DNA of 64,000 nucleotides, taken from positions 62,001 through 126,000 of the forward strand of contig JAHYJC010000002.1 of assembly GCA_019429275.1 (NCBI GenBank), read 5' to 3'. The translations under genes and the position numbers were made by a program. The number at the start of each line of letters is the position of its first letter. Position 1 is the first letter of the stretch. Below, one piece after another: positions 51,345-59,645 of this stretch. This DNA is from Lentimicrobium sp. (GTDB taxonomy: Bacteria > Bacteroidota > Bacteroidia > Bacteroidales > Lentimicrobiaceae). The notes below the pieces were generated by a model that worked only from the letters and a program-made list of their open reading frames with translations, did no database searches and was not told where the DNA came from.

Positions 51345-52031
51345 ATGCCAACAAAAATGAGATTACAACGACATGGTAAAAAGGGAAGACCTGTTTATCA
51401 CATTGTAATTGCGGACGGTCGTGCACCCCGGGATGGAAAATTCATCGAAAAGATTGGCACGTATAACCCTGTTTCAAAACCTGCTGAAATCAATCTTGAT
51501 TTCCAAAAGGCTTACGAATGGTTTATTAAAGGAGCTGACCCTACACCAACTGTAAAGTCAATCCTATCGCAGGAAGGCGTACTTCATTACAACCATTTGA
51601 TGAAAGGCGTTGCTAAAGGCGCATTCACCAAAGAAATTGCCGAAGTCCGTTTTAATGAGTGGAAAGAATCTAAAGTTTCAAAATTGTCCAGTGCTGAAAA
51701 AGCCATCGAAATTGAAACAAAAACTGAGATGAAAAAGCGATTTGAAGCCGAGGTTAAGATTAATGAAGTCAGAGCTGCCGATATTGCCAAAAAACGTCTT
51801 CAGGAAGCTAAAGCTGCTGCTGGCGTGAGCGAAGAGTCAGCCGAAGAAGCAGAAGTTGCTCCCGAAGAAATTGCTGTTGTTGAAGATGCACCTGTAACTG
51901 AGGTTGTTGCTGAAGAAACTCTTGTTGCTGAAGCTACCGAAGAACCTGTTGCTGAAGCTACCGAAGAACCTGCTGCTGAAGAAACAAAAGATACTGCTGC
52001 TGAAGAAACAAAAGAAACTGCTGCCGAATAA
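51345..52031 (+). CDS. rpsP: 30S ribosomal protein S16 with Ala/Glu-rich C-terminal extension
   Basis: A 228-residue S16. The first 80-odd residues are the standard domain: KMRLQRHGKKGRPVYHIVIA, DGRAPRDGKFIEKIGTYNPV and WFIKGADPTPTVKSILSQEG. The rest is a long extension absent from E. coli S16. Residues 100-160 are a charged helix (EIETKTEMKKRFEAEVKINE), then residues 165-228 are a disordered Ala/Glu/Thr/Val tail made of repeats (VAEATEEP x2, AAEETKDT, AAEETKET). Such extended S16 proteins are usual in Bacteroidota but the tail's role is unknown. rimM follows after six bases. Confidence 0.93.
   Translation: MPTKMRLQRHGKKGRPVYHIVIADGRAPRDGKFIEKIGTYNPVSKPAEINLDFQKAYEWFIKGADPTPTVKSILSQEGVLHYNHLMKGVAKGAFTKEIAEVRFNEWKESKVSKLSSAEKAIEIETKTEMKKRFEAEVKINEVRAADIAKKRLQEAKAAAGVSEESAEEAEVAPEEIAVVEDAPVTEVVAEETLVAEATEEPVAEATEEPAAEETKDTAAEETKETAAE
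51924..52019 (+). repeat. 24-bp tandem repeat in the S16 C-terminal tail
   Basis: Four 24-bp units: two copies identical at DNA level (51924-51947 and 51948-51971) encode VAEATEEP. The next two (51972-51995, 51996-52019) differ by two bases and encode AAEETKDT and AAEETKET. Recent duplication and possible length variation. Confidence 0.85.
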
Positions 52032-52037
52032 TTAATA

Positions 52038-52577
52038 ATGGCAAATTCCGTGGAAATGGAAGGATATTTTTTCTTTGGCAAAATTCTTAAACTTTTTGCT
52101 TCCAAAGGTGCCCTCCTTGCATATCTCGATGTAGATGACCCGGAAGATTATATAGATCTGGAATCGGTTTTTGTTCGAATGAACAATCAACTGATTCCAT
52201 TTTTTATTGTAAACATTGAGCTCAGGCATAAAAACAATGCTGTATTGACTTTTCAGGACGTTGACAATCCCGAACAGGCTTCTATGCTTACCGGCTGTGA
52301 AATGTTCCTTCCATTGAATATGCTACCTCCCCTTTTGGGAAACCGGTTTTATTACCATGAAATCAAAGGATTTACTGTGGTTGATGAAATTTATGGTGAA
52401 ACCGGAATTGTTGAAGAAGTTCTGGAATATCCCCATCAGGCAATTCTACGAGTTAGTAAAAACGACAAAGAGATACTTATCCCGATAAGTGATGAGATTA
52501 TTAAAGAAGTTGACCGCACAAACCGATCACTTCGTATTGCCGCTCCCGAAGGTCTTATTGAAATGTATCTTGATTAA
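52038..52577 (+). CDS. rimM: Ribosome maturation factor RimM
   Basis: A 179-residue 30S maturation factor with an N-terminal RimM beta-barrel (SVEMEGYFFFGKILKLFASK, AYLDVDDPEDYIDLES) and a C-terminal PRC-barrel domain (FYYHEIKGFTVVDEIYGETG, EILIPISDEIIKEVDRTNRS). It binds S19 and S16-containing assembly intermediates and helps mature the 16S head domain. Start ATG 52038 lies six bases from the rpsP stop, a conserved pairing (rpsP-rimM). TrmD and rplS are not adjacent, unlike E. coli. Confidence 0.93.
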   Translation: MANSVEMEGYFFFGKILKLFASKGALLAYLDVDDPEDYIDLESVFVRMNNQLIPFFIVNIELRHKNNAVLTFQDVDNPEQASMLTGCEMFLPLNMLPPLLGNRFYYHEIKGFTVVDEIYGETGIVEEVLEYPHQAILRVSKNDKEILIPISDEIIKEVDRTNRSLRIAAPEGLIEMYLD

Positions 52578-52724
52578 CCCGGCTTTTTCTGGTTGGAATC
52601 TAATGTGTGAACATATACATTAACCGAAGCTAGTTCAGTAAAACTTCCAAAAAAATACCTGTAACTAAAAAACATATTTAGGTCAAGGTTTTGTGATTTA
52701 ATTGGGCAAGTCATTTTGTGATTG

Positions 52725-52732
52725 TACCTTTG
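52725..52732 (+). promoter_or_regulatory. Candidate -7 box for ilvA
   Basis: TACCTTTG matches TAnnTTTG exactly; a TTGG at 52702-52705, 19 bases upstream, could be the -33 element. It lies 20 bases before the ATG at 52753, which supports that start. Confidence 0.5.
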
Positions 52733-52752
52733 CTTCAATAAAAACTAGCTCC

Positions 52753-53988
52753 ATGTCGGTTATCCTGAATAAAAATCCCCTTCCTCAGTTTTCTGATATC
52801 ATCAACGCTCAATCTACACTCAGTTCGGTGGTAAAGCAAACACCGCTTGAGCGGAGTAAATCTTTTTCGTCAATGTCGGGTGCCGAAGTGCATCTTAAAC
52901 TTGAGAATTTTCAGACGACAGGATCATTTAAAGTGAGGGGTGCTTATTATAAAATCAGTAATCTCACTTCTGAAGAGTCAGCCAAGGGGGTGCTCTGTGC
53001 ATCTGCTGGCAACCATGCCCAGGGTGTTGCCTATGCTGCAACAAAACTTGGGGTAAAAAGTACTGTTTTTATGCCTGTTTTTGCTCCTCCACTTAAGGTA
53101 ATTGCTACCCGTGCCTATGGAGCTGAAGTAGTACTGACGGGCGAATCATTCGACGATGCTTTTAATGCTGCCATTGAATTCCAGGAAAAATCAGGAGCTA
53201 CTTTTGTTCATCCGTTCAACGACCCTTACATCATTGCCGGCCAGGGGACTGTGGGCCTTGAAATATTCGAACAATTGCGAGATGTAGAAGAAGTATTTGT
53301 GCCTATTGGAGGCGGAGGCCTGATAGCTGGGATTGCCATTGCACTAAAACAACTCAACCCTAGAATCCGGATTATCGGCGTGGAAGCCGAAGGTGCACAA
53401 TCTATGAAAATTTCTATTGAAAATGGCAGGCCTACAGCGCTCACCTCAGTCAATACTATTGCTGACGGTATTGCGGTTAAATCGCCAGGAAATCTAACTT
53501 TTGAAGCAGCCCGTAAATTCGTGGATGAATTTGTGGTGGTAAATGATGCTGAAATGGCACGTACAGCCTATCTGCTTCTTCAAAGAGCTAAAATCCTGAC
53601 CGAGCCATCGGGAGTTGCTGCTATGGCTGCAATTCTTTATCAAAAAACTGATGTCAGAGGAAAGAAAGTAATACCGGTTATTAGTGGCGGCAATATCAAC
53701 ATGAGTATTCTGGAGCAAATTCTTGATAAAGGGGTTATGGATGAAGGATTGCGTGCTCGGATCCAGGTTTTGATACCTGATCAGGCAGGAATGCTTAAAT
53801 CTATTATTTCCATCCTTGAAAAGATGAAAGCCAATATTCACGATATTGAGCATGAGCGATCAACCACCAGTGTTCCGGTCGGCTACGTTCAGGTAACCAT
53901 TACATTCAATCTTCAGGATTCATTGCAGCTTCCAACCATCCTTACAGAACTTGACAAACGTGGAATGCAGTACCAGGTGCTGAGGTAA
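52753..53988 (+). CDS. ilvA: Threonine ammonia-lyase (threonine dehydratase)
   Basis: A 411-residue PLP-dependent (fold type II) enzyme. I start it at ATG 52753, after the promoter, rather than the TTG at 52702. The Schiff-base lysine is Lys60 in TTGSFKVRGAYYK, the glycine-rich phosphate loop is PIGGGGLIAGIAI, and VHPFNDPYIIAGQGTVGLEI is typical. From about residue 330 there is a C-terminal ACT domain (RIQVLIPDQAGMLKSIISIL), implying allosteric control, probably by isoleucine or valine. It deaminates L-threonine to 2-oxobutanoate. It is not linked to ilvBCD, so it may be biosynthetic or catabolic. A small hairpin follows the stop. Confidence 0.92.
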   Translation: MSVILNKNPLPQFSDIINAQSTLSSVVKQTPLERSKSFSSMSGAEVHLKLENFQTTGSFKVRGAYYKISNLTSEESAKGVLCASAGNHAQGVAYAATKLGVKSTVFMPVFAPPLKVIATRAYGAEVVLTGESFDDAFNAAIEFQEKSGATFVHPFNDPYIIAGQGTVGLEIFEQLRDVEEVFVPIGGGGLIAGIAIALKQLNPRIRIIGVEAEGAQSMKISIENGRPTALTSVNTIADGIAVKSPGNLTFEAARKFVDEFVVVNDAEMARTAYLLLQRAKILTEPSGVAAMAAILYQKTDVRGKKVIPVISGGNINMSILEQILDKGVMDEGLRARIQVLIPDQAGMLKSIISILEKMKANIHDIEHERSTTSVPVGYVQVTITFNLQDSLQLPTILTELDKRGMQYQVLR

Positions 53989-53997
53989 GATAAGAAT

Positions 53998-54014
53998 CCC
54001 GTTTTCGGGCTTTT
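53998..54014 (+). terminator. Weak terminator after ilvA
   Basis: CCCG-TTTT-CGGG followed by CTTTTAAT about ten bases after the stop. The stem is only four base pairs, so support is limited. Confidence 0.4.
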
Positions 54015-54186
54015 AATCAATGTTTTTCCAATGTAATGACTTTAGTCTTTGACTGAATATATTTCTATTTTTACGAAATATGTTTCAAATTAAAATCAGA
54101 ATTTTGGCTGATTGAATTTTTTTATGACTTTACGCTTAAATTTTCTACAAAATCCTATCTTTATTCCGCTTCTAAAACTACATTTT

Positions 54187-55800
54187 ATGGATTTTATCGC
54201 TCTGATAATCATTGTACTGCTTGCTATCAACCTGTTGCTAACCATATTGTTTCGACACCGGAAAACCGAAAACCCTGAACTTCCGTTAAAGGTCGATTCA
54301 TTGTCAACAAATTTACTTCGCCTCGAAGGTAATCTGAAAGACGATTTCAGGGTGAACCGGGAAGAAAGTGCAGGATCAGCGCGCGAAAACCGCACTGAAA
54401 TGAGCAATTCACTGAATAGTTTTAAGGGCGAAATGACCGAAAATCTCCATCTCATCACACAACAAAATCAGAAGGCACTTGAAGTGATAGTGCGCACTCT
54501 GGATGAAAAAATAAATAGCCTGATCTTAAAAGTTGATGAAAATAACAAAACCAACAGAGAAACCCTGGTAGCTGGTTTGAAAGATTTTGCACTTGAACAA
54601 CGCGGAAAATTTGATGAACTAAAAGGCGAACAGAAGGATTTGACCGCCAAAACTGTTGAGAATCTGGAGAAAATTACTGCAAAAGTCGAAGAAAAGCTGA
54701 ATGCCATCAATCAGCAATCGCAGGCCGATATCAAACAAATGCGCGAAGCTGTAGAAAAAGTGATTAGAGAATTTCAGTCAGCATTTGATAAAAATGTTGA
54801 ATCGTTCAACAATCTGCAGCGCGAAAAATTCGGCCAACTTGAGGAGAAGCAGCAGAAAATGGTTGAAAGTACTGAAAGGAAGCTCGAAGAAATGCGGCTT
54901 ACAGTGGACGAAAAGCTCCAGAAAACGCTTAATGAGCGTCTCGGCCAATCATTTGAACTGGTAGGCAAACAGTTGGAAAGTGTGCAGAAAGGACTTGGTG
55001 AAATGCAAACACTGGCTCAGGATGTTGGAGGATTAAAGAGAGTTTTAAGTAATGTTAAAATGCGCGGCGGTTTTGGGGAGGTTCAATTGGGTATGCTTCT
55101 GGAACAAGTATTGGCTCCCGACCAGTTTGAAGCCAATGTGCGCACAAAGAAAAGCAGCAATGACTCTGTGGAGTTCGCCATTAAGCTTCCCGGCAAGGAT
55201 GATATTACAGGAAATGTCTGGCTTCCGGTAGATGCAAAGTTCCCCCGCGATGCCTACGAACACTTGCAAAACGCATACGATACTGCTGACCCGGCATTGA
55301 TTGAACAATCGCAGAAAATGCTTGAGGCAACCATCAAAAAAATGGCAAAAGATATCAGCGAAAAATATCTTGATCCGCCTTATACCACCGATTTTGCAAT
55401 TATGTTCCTCCCTTTCGAGGGCATTTATGCTGAAGTGGTGAGGAAAGCCAGCCTGCTGGAAGAATTGCAGCGTTCATTCAAAGTAATTGTAACCGGGCCT
55501 ACCACTTTGGCTGCAATCCTAAATAGTCTTCAGATGGGATTCCGCACGCTAGCCATTCAAAAGCGCAGCAGTGAAGTCTGGAAAATTCTCGGAGCCGTGA
55601 AAAAGGAATTTGAAAATTTTGGCGGCATGCTTGAAAAAGCACAAAAAAACATCAGGGTTGCCAGCGACCAGATTGATGAAGTGATGGGTAAACGAACACG
55701 TGCCATTCAACGTAAACTTAAAGATGTTGAAGTGCTGGGCGAACCTGAAGACCAATTACTTATTCCTGATAATGCCGGTGCTGACGATGAAGACATTTAG
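54187..55800 (+). CDS. rmuC: RmuC family protein
   Basis: A 537-residue RmuC-type nuclease-like protein. I start it at ATG 54187, which gives a membrane anchor immediately (MDFIALIIIVLLAINLLLTI); upstream in-frame starts add an unlikely leader. Residues 40-290 are a long coiled coil, and residues from about 310 are the PD-(D/E)XK-like RmuC domain: KMRGGFGEVQLGMLLEQVLA, VWLPVDAKFPRDAYEHL and FLPFEGIYAEVVRK. It limits inversions between short repeats and is implicated in anti-mobile-element defence in some bacteria. Neighbours give no context; the next feature is a dps remnant. Confidence 0.9.
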   Translation: MDFIALIIIVLLAINLLLTILFRHRKTENPELPLKVDSLSTNLLRLEGNLKDDFRVNREESAGSARENRTEMSNSLNSFKGEMTENLHLITQQNQKALEVIVRTLDEKINSLILKVDENNKTNRETLVAGLKDFALEQRGKFDELKGEQKDLTAKTVENLEKITAKVEEKLNAINQQSQADIKQMREAVEKVIREFQSAFDKNVESFNNLQREKFGQLEEKQQKMVESTERKLEEMRLTVDEKLQKTLNERLGQSFELVGKQLESVQKGLGEMQTLAQDVGGLKRVLSNVKMRGGFGEVQLGMLLEQVLAPDQFEANVRTKKSSNDSVEFAIKLPGKDDITGNVWLPVDAKFPRDAYEHLQNAYDTADPALIEQSQKMLEATIKKMAKDISEKYLDPPYTTDFAIMFLPFEGIYAEVVRKASLLEELQRSFKVIVTGPTTLAAILNSLQMGFRTLAIQKRSSEVWKILGAVKKEFENFGGMLEKAQKNIRVASDQIDEVMGKRTRAIQRKLKDVEVLGEPEDQLLIPDNAGADDEDI

Positions 55801-55885
55801 TAGTTTATCAGATTATACGACAAGTAGTTTTATTTTTGAATTTCATTGCTGATATTTTCATTTCTTACATAAAGAATGTAAGAAT

Positions 55886-56075
55886 ATGAAAACCATGAAA
55901 CATATTGTCGATGCGTATGCAATTTTACTGGTTAAGGAAAGCAAAATCCTGAATTTATCGGCCGACCTAAACGATGAAGGCACCAATTCAATGGCAAGTG
56001 ATTAAATACGCGAAAAAGAAAAACTTGTGTGGATGTATTCTGCTTTTCCTGGAAGATAAGTTACCATTGTTCGTG
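55886..56075 (+). pseudogene. Dps-family ferritin remnant (C-terminal part)
   Basis: A decayed C-terminal piece of a Dps (DNA-binding ferritin-like) gene. It opens MKTMKHIVDAYAILLVKESK, aligning with the last helices of Bacteroidota Dps proteins (AMKHILETYKILIAKEREIL), and continues LNLSADLNDEGTNSMASD. A stop follows where Tyr is expected, then IREKEKLVWMYSAF, matching the family's YIKEQEKTVWMLVAY region. After TCT GCT TTT one extra C shifts the frame away from an expected LEDK ending. The first two-thirds, including the ferroxidase residues, are missing. A strong hairpin terminator downstream is intact. Recognition is by recalled motif pattern. Confidence 0.75.
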
Positions 56076-56092
56076 TTAATTTCACACATTCG

Positions 56093-56136
56093 AAAACTGA
56101 CAAGTCAAAATTAAAAAGACATGTCAGTTTTTTTTA
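56093..56136 (+). terminator. Strong terminator downstream of the dps remnant
   Basis: AAAACTGACA (56093-56102) pairs exactly with TGTCAGTTTT (56122-56131), with further GTC/GAC pairing in the loop and a T-run after the stem. It probably ended the former dps transcript. Confidence 0.78.
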
Positions 56137-56285
56137 TCCATTGAAAATGCGAATAATCCGTTGAATTAAAATTCAGTACTGCATCATAATCAAATGTTCC
56201 CGGTTGCTAATGGTTTCGATTTCTTCTTTAATCGGTCGCCAAGGACCAAAAGTGGAGATTTGCTGTCAATTTATTATCTAAATTT

Positions 56286-59267
56286 GTGAAAAACCCAACT
56301 TCACAATTAAGATATCCGATCTATTCAATGCACCTGACATTTAATTCATATTATAGCCTAAGGTATGGCACGCTGAGTATTGATCAGATCATAAGTACGG
56401 CTGTTAATGCAGGTTCTGAAGCGGTTCTTCTTACTGACATCAACAATACAACAGGAACTATTGACTTTGTTAAGGCATGTCAAAAACAGGGTATTAAACC
56501 GATAGCCGGAGCAGAATTCAGAGATGGCAACCATTTACTTTATACCGGAATTGCAAAAAACAACGAGGGTTTTAAGGAAATCAACGATGTAATAAGCAAA
56601 TGTAATCTTGATGAAATTCCTCTTCCCTACCCGGCTCCCGGATTCAAACATGTTTATGTAGTATATCAGTCTGGAAAGCGAAAAACCAGTGAATTGTCTG
56701 AAAATGAATTTATTGGAGTTAGTCCTTCCGAAGCAGGCAAGCTGTTTCGGTCGGATTACCGTAAATTTCCTGAAAAATATGTTATTCATACACCTTTCAC
56801 ATTTATCGATGAAAAGGGATATGAATTACACCGGTACCTTAGGGCAATTGATAACAACATTTTGCTCAGCAGGTTAACCACCGAAATGGTTGCAGGTAAT
56901 GACAGAATGTATCTGAATGTCGGGAAACTTTTGTCAATATATGAGCAATATCCCGATCTGATCAAAAACACCCTTAAAATATTTGAACCCTGCTCCATTA
57001 CTTTCGATTTCAACACGATAAAAAATAAATCAACCTTTACAGGGAATATTAAAGACGATCGTTTACTGCTCAAAAAGCTTGCTTTTGAAGGCCTGGAATA
57101 CCGCTATGGCAAAAACAATACCAATTCTTCAGAAAGGGTACTACACGAACTAGCAATTATTGAACAATTGGGGTTCGAGGCCTACTTTCTCATTACCTGG
57201 GATATCATAAGATACTCTATGTCAAGAGGCTTCTACCATGTGGGAAGAGGAAGCGGTGCCAACAGCATTGTGGCTTACTGCCTCAGAATCACAGATGTGG
57301 ACCCCATTGAACTAAACCTGTATTTTGAGCGTTTCCTGAACCCAAAACGAAGCAGCCCGCCCGATTTTGATATCGATTATTCGTGGAAGGAACGCGACGA
57401 TATTTTTGATTATATTTTTAAAAGATACGGCCGGGAGCACACAGCTTTACTCGGCGCAATTTCAACTTTTAAAGGAAAATCAATAATGCGCGAACTGGGA
57501 AAAGTGGTCGGCCTGCCCAAAGCCGAACTTGACCGTTTGGTCGAAGAACCCAACAATCCGGCCAACCAGGATGAACTCGTAAGAAAGATAACTGAACTTG
57601 GAACCCTGATGGTTGACTTTCCAAATATCAGAAGCATACATGCCGGCGGAGTTCTGATTTCGGAGGAACCAATTACCTGCTATACTGCCCTGGATTTGCC
57701 TCCAAAAGCAATGCCGGTTACTCAATGGGATATGTATGTTGCTGAGGATCTTCGGTTTGAAAAACTTGATATATTGAGTCAGCGGGGAATAGGTCATATC
57801 CGCGACAGTGTTGATATCATCAAAAAAAACCGTGGCATTTCAATAGATATTCACCAGGTAGAGAAGTTTAAAAAAGATCCGAAAGTAAAGAAGCACTTAA
57901 GAAATGCCGAAACCAATGGATGTTTTTATATTGAAAGTCCGGCCATGCGGGGGCTCCTGAAAAAACTTAAGTGTGACAACTATATCAGCCTGGTTGCGGC
58001 CAGTTCAATTATCAGGCCCGGGGTTGCCCGCTCTGGAATGATGAAAGAGTATATTAAACGCTTTCATAATCCAAATGGTTTTGAATACATCCATCCTGTA
58101 ATGAAGGAACAATTGGGTGAAACCTATGGAATAATGGTTTACCAGGAGGATGTTCTTAAAATATGCCATCATTTTGCAGGCCTCGACCTTGCAGATGCCG
58201 ATGTATTGCGAAGGGCAATGAGCGGAAAATACCGTTCGCGGTTAGAGTTTCAGAAAATTATTGACAAATTTTTCGATAATTGTAAAAAGAAGGGTTATCC
58301 CGATACAATTACCAACGAAGTATGGAGGCAGATTGAGTCGTTTGCCGGATATTCTTTTTCAAAAGCACACTCTGCATCTTTTGCGGTAGAAAGTTACCAG
58401 AGCCTTTACCTTAAATCTTATTACCCGATAGAATTTATGGTTGCTGTTATCAATAATTTCGGAGGATTTTATAAGAGCTGGGTGTATTTTAATGAAGCCC
58501 GCCGATGTGGTGCCAATATTGAGCTGCCATGTATCAATAACAGCGGGTACCTGAACATACTCCGAGGAACAACCATTTTTATAGGTTTTGTACATATTTC
58601 AGGTCTCGAATCAAAACTTGCTGAAAAAATTCTGGCAGAACGCGAAGCAAACGGAGAATTTTTAAGCCTTCAGAATTTTACCGAAAGGGTTCAGGCGCCC
58701 ATGGAGCAGTTGATTCTGCTAATAAGAACAGGGGCATTCAGGTTTACGGGCGAAAGCAAACAAAAATTGCTTTGGGATTCTCACATGTTAGCCGGAAAAA
58801 CTCTTCCGCCTCCCACATCAGTATTATTTAGCCAACCAATAAGACATTTCACACTCCCTCCCCTTACACATGATCCGCTGGAAGATGCCTATGACGAAAT
58901 AGAACTGATTGATTTTCCATTGAGTATGAACTATTTTGATATGCTCAAGACAACTTTCAGGGGTGAAATTATGGCTTCGCAACTGGCTGAATCGGTGGGT
59001 AAAACCTTAAGAATGATAGGATTGCTGGTAACCATCAAATATGTTCGGACCATCAAAAATGAAATCATGTATTTTGGTACTTTTCTGGATTCCACAGGTG
59101 AATTTTTCGATTCTGTTCATTTTCCTGATGTTGCCAAAAGCTTTCCATTTAAAGGAAGAGGTGTATATCTTCTCCTGGGAAAGGTGGTTGAGGAGTTCGG
59201 ATTCCCTTCGTTAGAAGTCATGAAAATGGCTAAACTTCCACTAAAGAGCGATCCCAGATATAGCTGA
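56286..59267 (+). CDS. Second DNA polymerase III alpha subunit (DnaE2/ImuC-type)
   Basis: A 993-residue C-family polymerase, shorter than the replicative enzyme. It starts GTG at 56286; the later ATG at 56328 (MHLTFNSYYS) would also be plausible. The PHP domain is degenerate: the metal motif HxHxxxS is reduced to HLTFNSYYSLRYGTLSI. The polymerase has GRGSGANSIVAYCLRITDVD, the catalytic SPPDFDIDYSWKERDDIFDY (Asp-x-Asp retained), AASSIIRPGVARSGM and AGYSFSKAHSASFAVE. The family includes error-prone, SOS-inducible translesion polymerases. No imuB or recA/lexA-type partner and no clear LexA-like box is visible. Confidence 0.88.
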   Translation: MKNPTSQLRYPIYSMHLTFNSYYSLRYGTLSIDQIISTAVNAGSEAVLLTDINNTTGTIDFVKACQKQGIKPIAGAEFRDGNHLLYTGIAKNNEGFKEINDVISKCNLDEIPLPYPAPGFKHVYVVYQSGKRKTSELSENEFIGVSPSEAGKLFRSDYRKFPEKYVIHTPFTFIDEKGYELHRYLRAIDNNILLSRLTTEMVAGNDRMYLNVGKLLSIYEQYPDLIKNTLKIFEPCSITFDFNTIKNKSTFTGNIKDDRLLLKKLAFEGLEYRYGKNNTNSSERVLHELAIIEQLGFEAYFLITWDIIRYSMSRGFYHVGRGSGANSIVAYCLRITDVDPIELNLYFERFLNPKRSSPPDFDIDYSWKERDDIFDYIFKRYGREHTALLGAISTFKGKSIMRELGKVVGLPKAELDRLVEEPNNPANQDELVRKITELGTLMVDFPNIRSIHAGGVLISEEPITCYTALDLPPKAMPVTQWDMYVAEDLRFEKLDILSQRGIGHIRDSVDIIKKNRGISIDIHQVEKFKKDPKVKKHLRNAETNGCFYIESPAMRGLLKKLKCDNYISLVAASSIIRPGVARSGMMKEYIKRFHNPNGFEYIHPVMKEQLGETYGIMVYQEDVLKICHHFAGLDLADADVLRRAMSGKYRSRLEFQKIIDKFFDNCKKKGYPDTITNEVWRQIESFAGYSFSKAHSASFAVESYQSLYLKSYYPIEFMVAVINNFGGFYKSWVYFNEARRCGANIELPCINNSGYLNILRGTTIFIGFVHISGLESKLAEKILAEREANGEFLSLQNFTERVQAPMEQLILLIRTGAFRFTGESKQKLLWDSHMLAGKTLPPPTSVLFSQPIRHFTLPPLTHDPLEDAYDEIELIDFPLSMNYFDMLKTTFRGEIMASQLAESVGKTLRMIGLLVTIKYVRTIKNEIMYFGTFLDSTGEFFDSVHFPDVAKSFPFKGRGVYLLLGKVVEEFGFPSLEVMKMAKLPLKSDPRYS

Positions 59268-59387
59268 TAATCTAATTTTTATTTTATTGAAACTCAGAAA
59301 CAACCAAAGAATGACTTTTTATTAAGTTCACATAACCCGGACAAGGATAAAAATAATGCTTCAACTTCGAAGTTTAATAATTAGTTT

Positions 59388-59395
59388 TATTTTTG
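59388..59395 (+). promoter_or_regulatory. -7 box ahead of the FMN riboswitch
   Basis: TATTTTTG matches TAnnTTTG exactly and lies 15 bases before the riboswitch P1 stem, so transcription would start just at the aptamer's 5' edge. Confidence 0.55.
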
Positions 59396-59410
59396 CAGCT
59401 GAATTTTAAG

Positions 59411-59537
59411 AATTCTTCAGGGCAGGGTGAAATTCCCGATCGGCGGTATAGTCCGCGACTTGAAAGGCTGTAAAGCCACTTCAACTGAACCGGTGAAACT
59501 CCGGTACCGACTGTAAAGTCAGGATGGAAGAAGAATT
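59411..59537 (+). ncRNA. FMN riboswitch (RFN element)
   Basis: All parts of the RFN consensus are present in order: CAGGGCAGGGTGAAATTCCC, CGGCGGTATAGTCCGCGA, GGTGAAACTCCGGTACCGAC and TGTAAAGTCAGGATGGAAGA. The closing P1 stem is a perfect 8-bp pairing, AATTCTTC (59411-59418) with GAAGAATT (59530-59537). It senses flavin mononucleotide and normally represses riboflavin synthesis or uptake genes. Here the next gene is a TonB-dependent receptor 109 bases downstream, so it should switch off outer-membrane flavin uptake when FMN is high. No terminator hairpin follows the aptamer, pointing to translational control. Confidence 0.95.
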
Positions 59538-59645
59538 GCTGTATACTGCATCCATTTTAAATGGATAGCCATTATTGGGTATTTCTGCCCTGGAGTATTC
59601 TGTTTCTTTCGATTAAGTTTTTACAATTGAAGTAATAAGAATGCG

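Larger units (their letters stand above)
59268..59645. other. 378-bp regulatory leader of the flavin receptor gene
   Basis: After the polymerase gene this stretch holds a promoter (59388-59395) and a complete FMN riboswitch (59411-59537), annotated separately. The final 100 bases contain a small ATCCAT/ATGGAT hairpin at 59550-59566 and run to the start codon without a T-run, so control is probably at translation. Confidence 0.7.
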
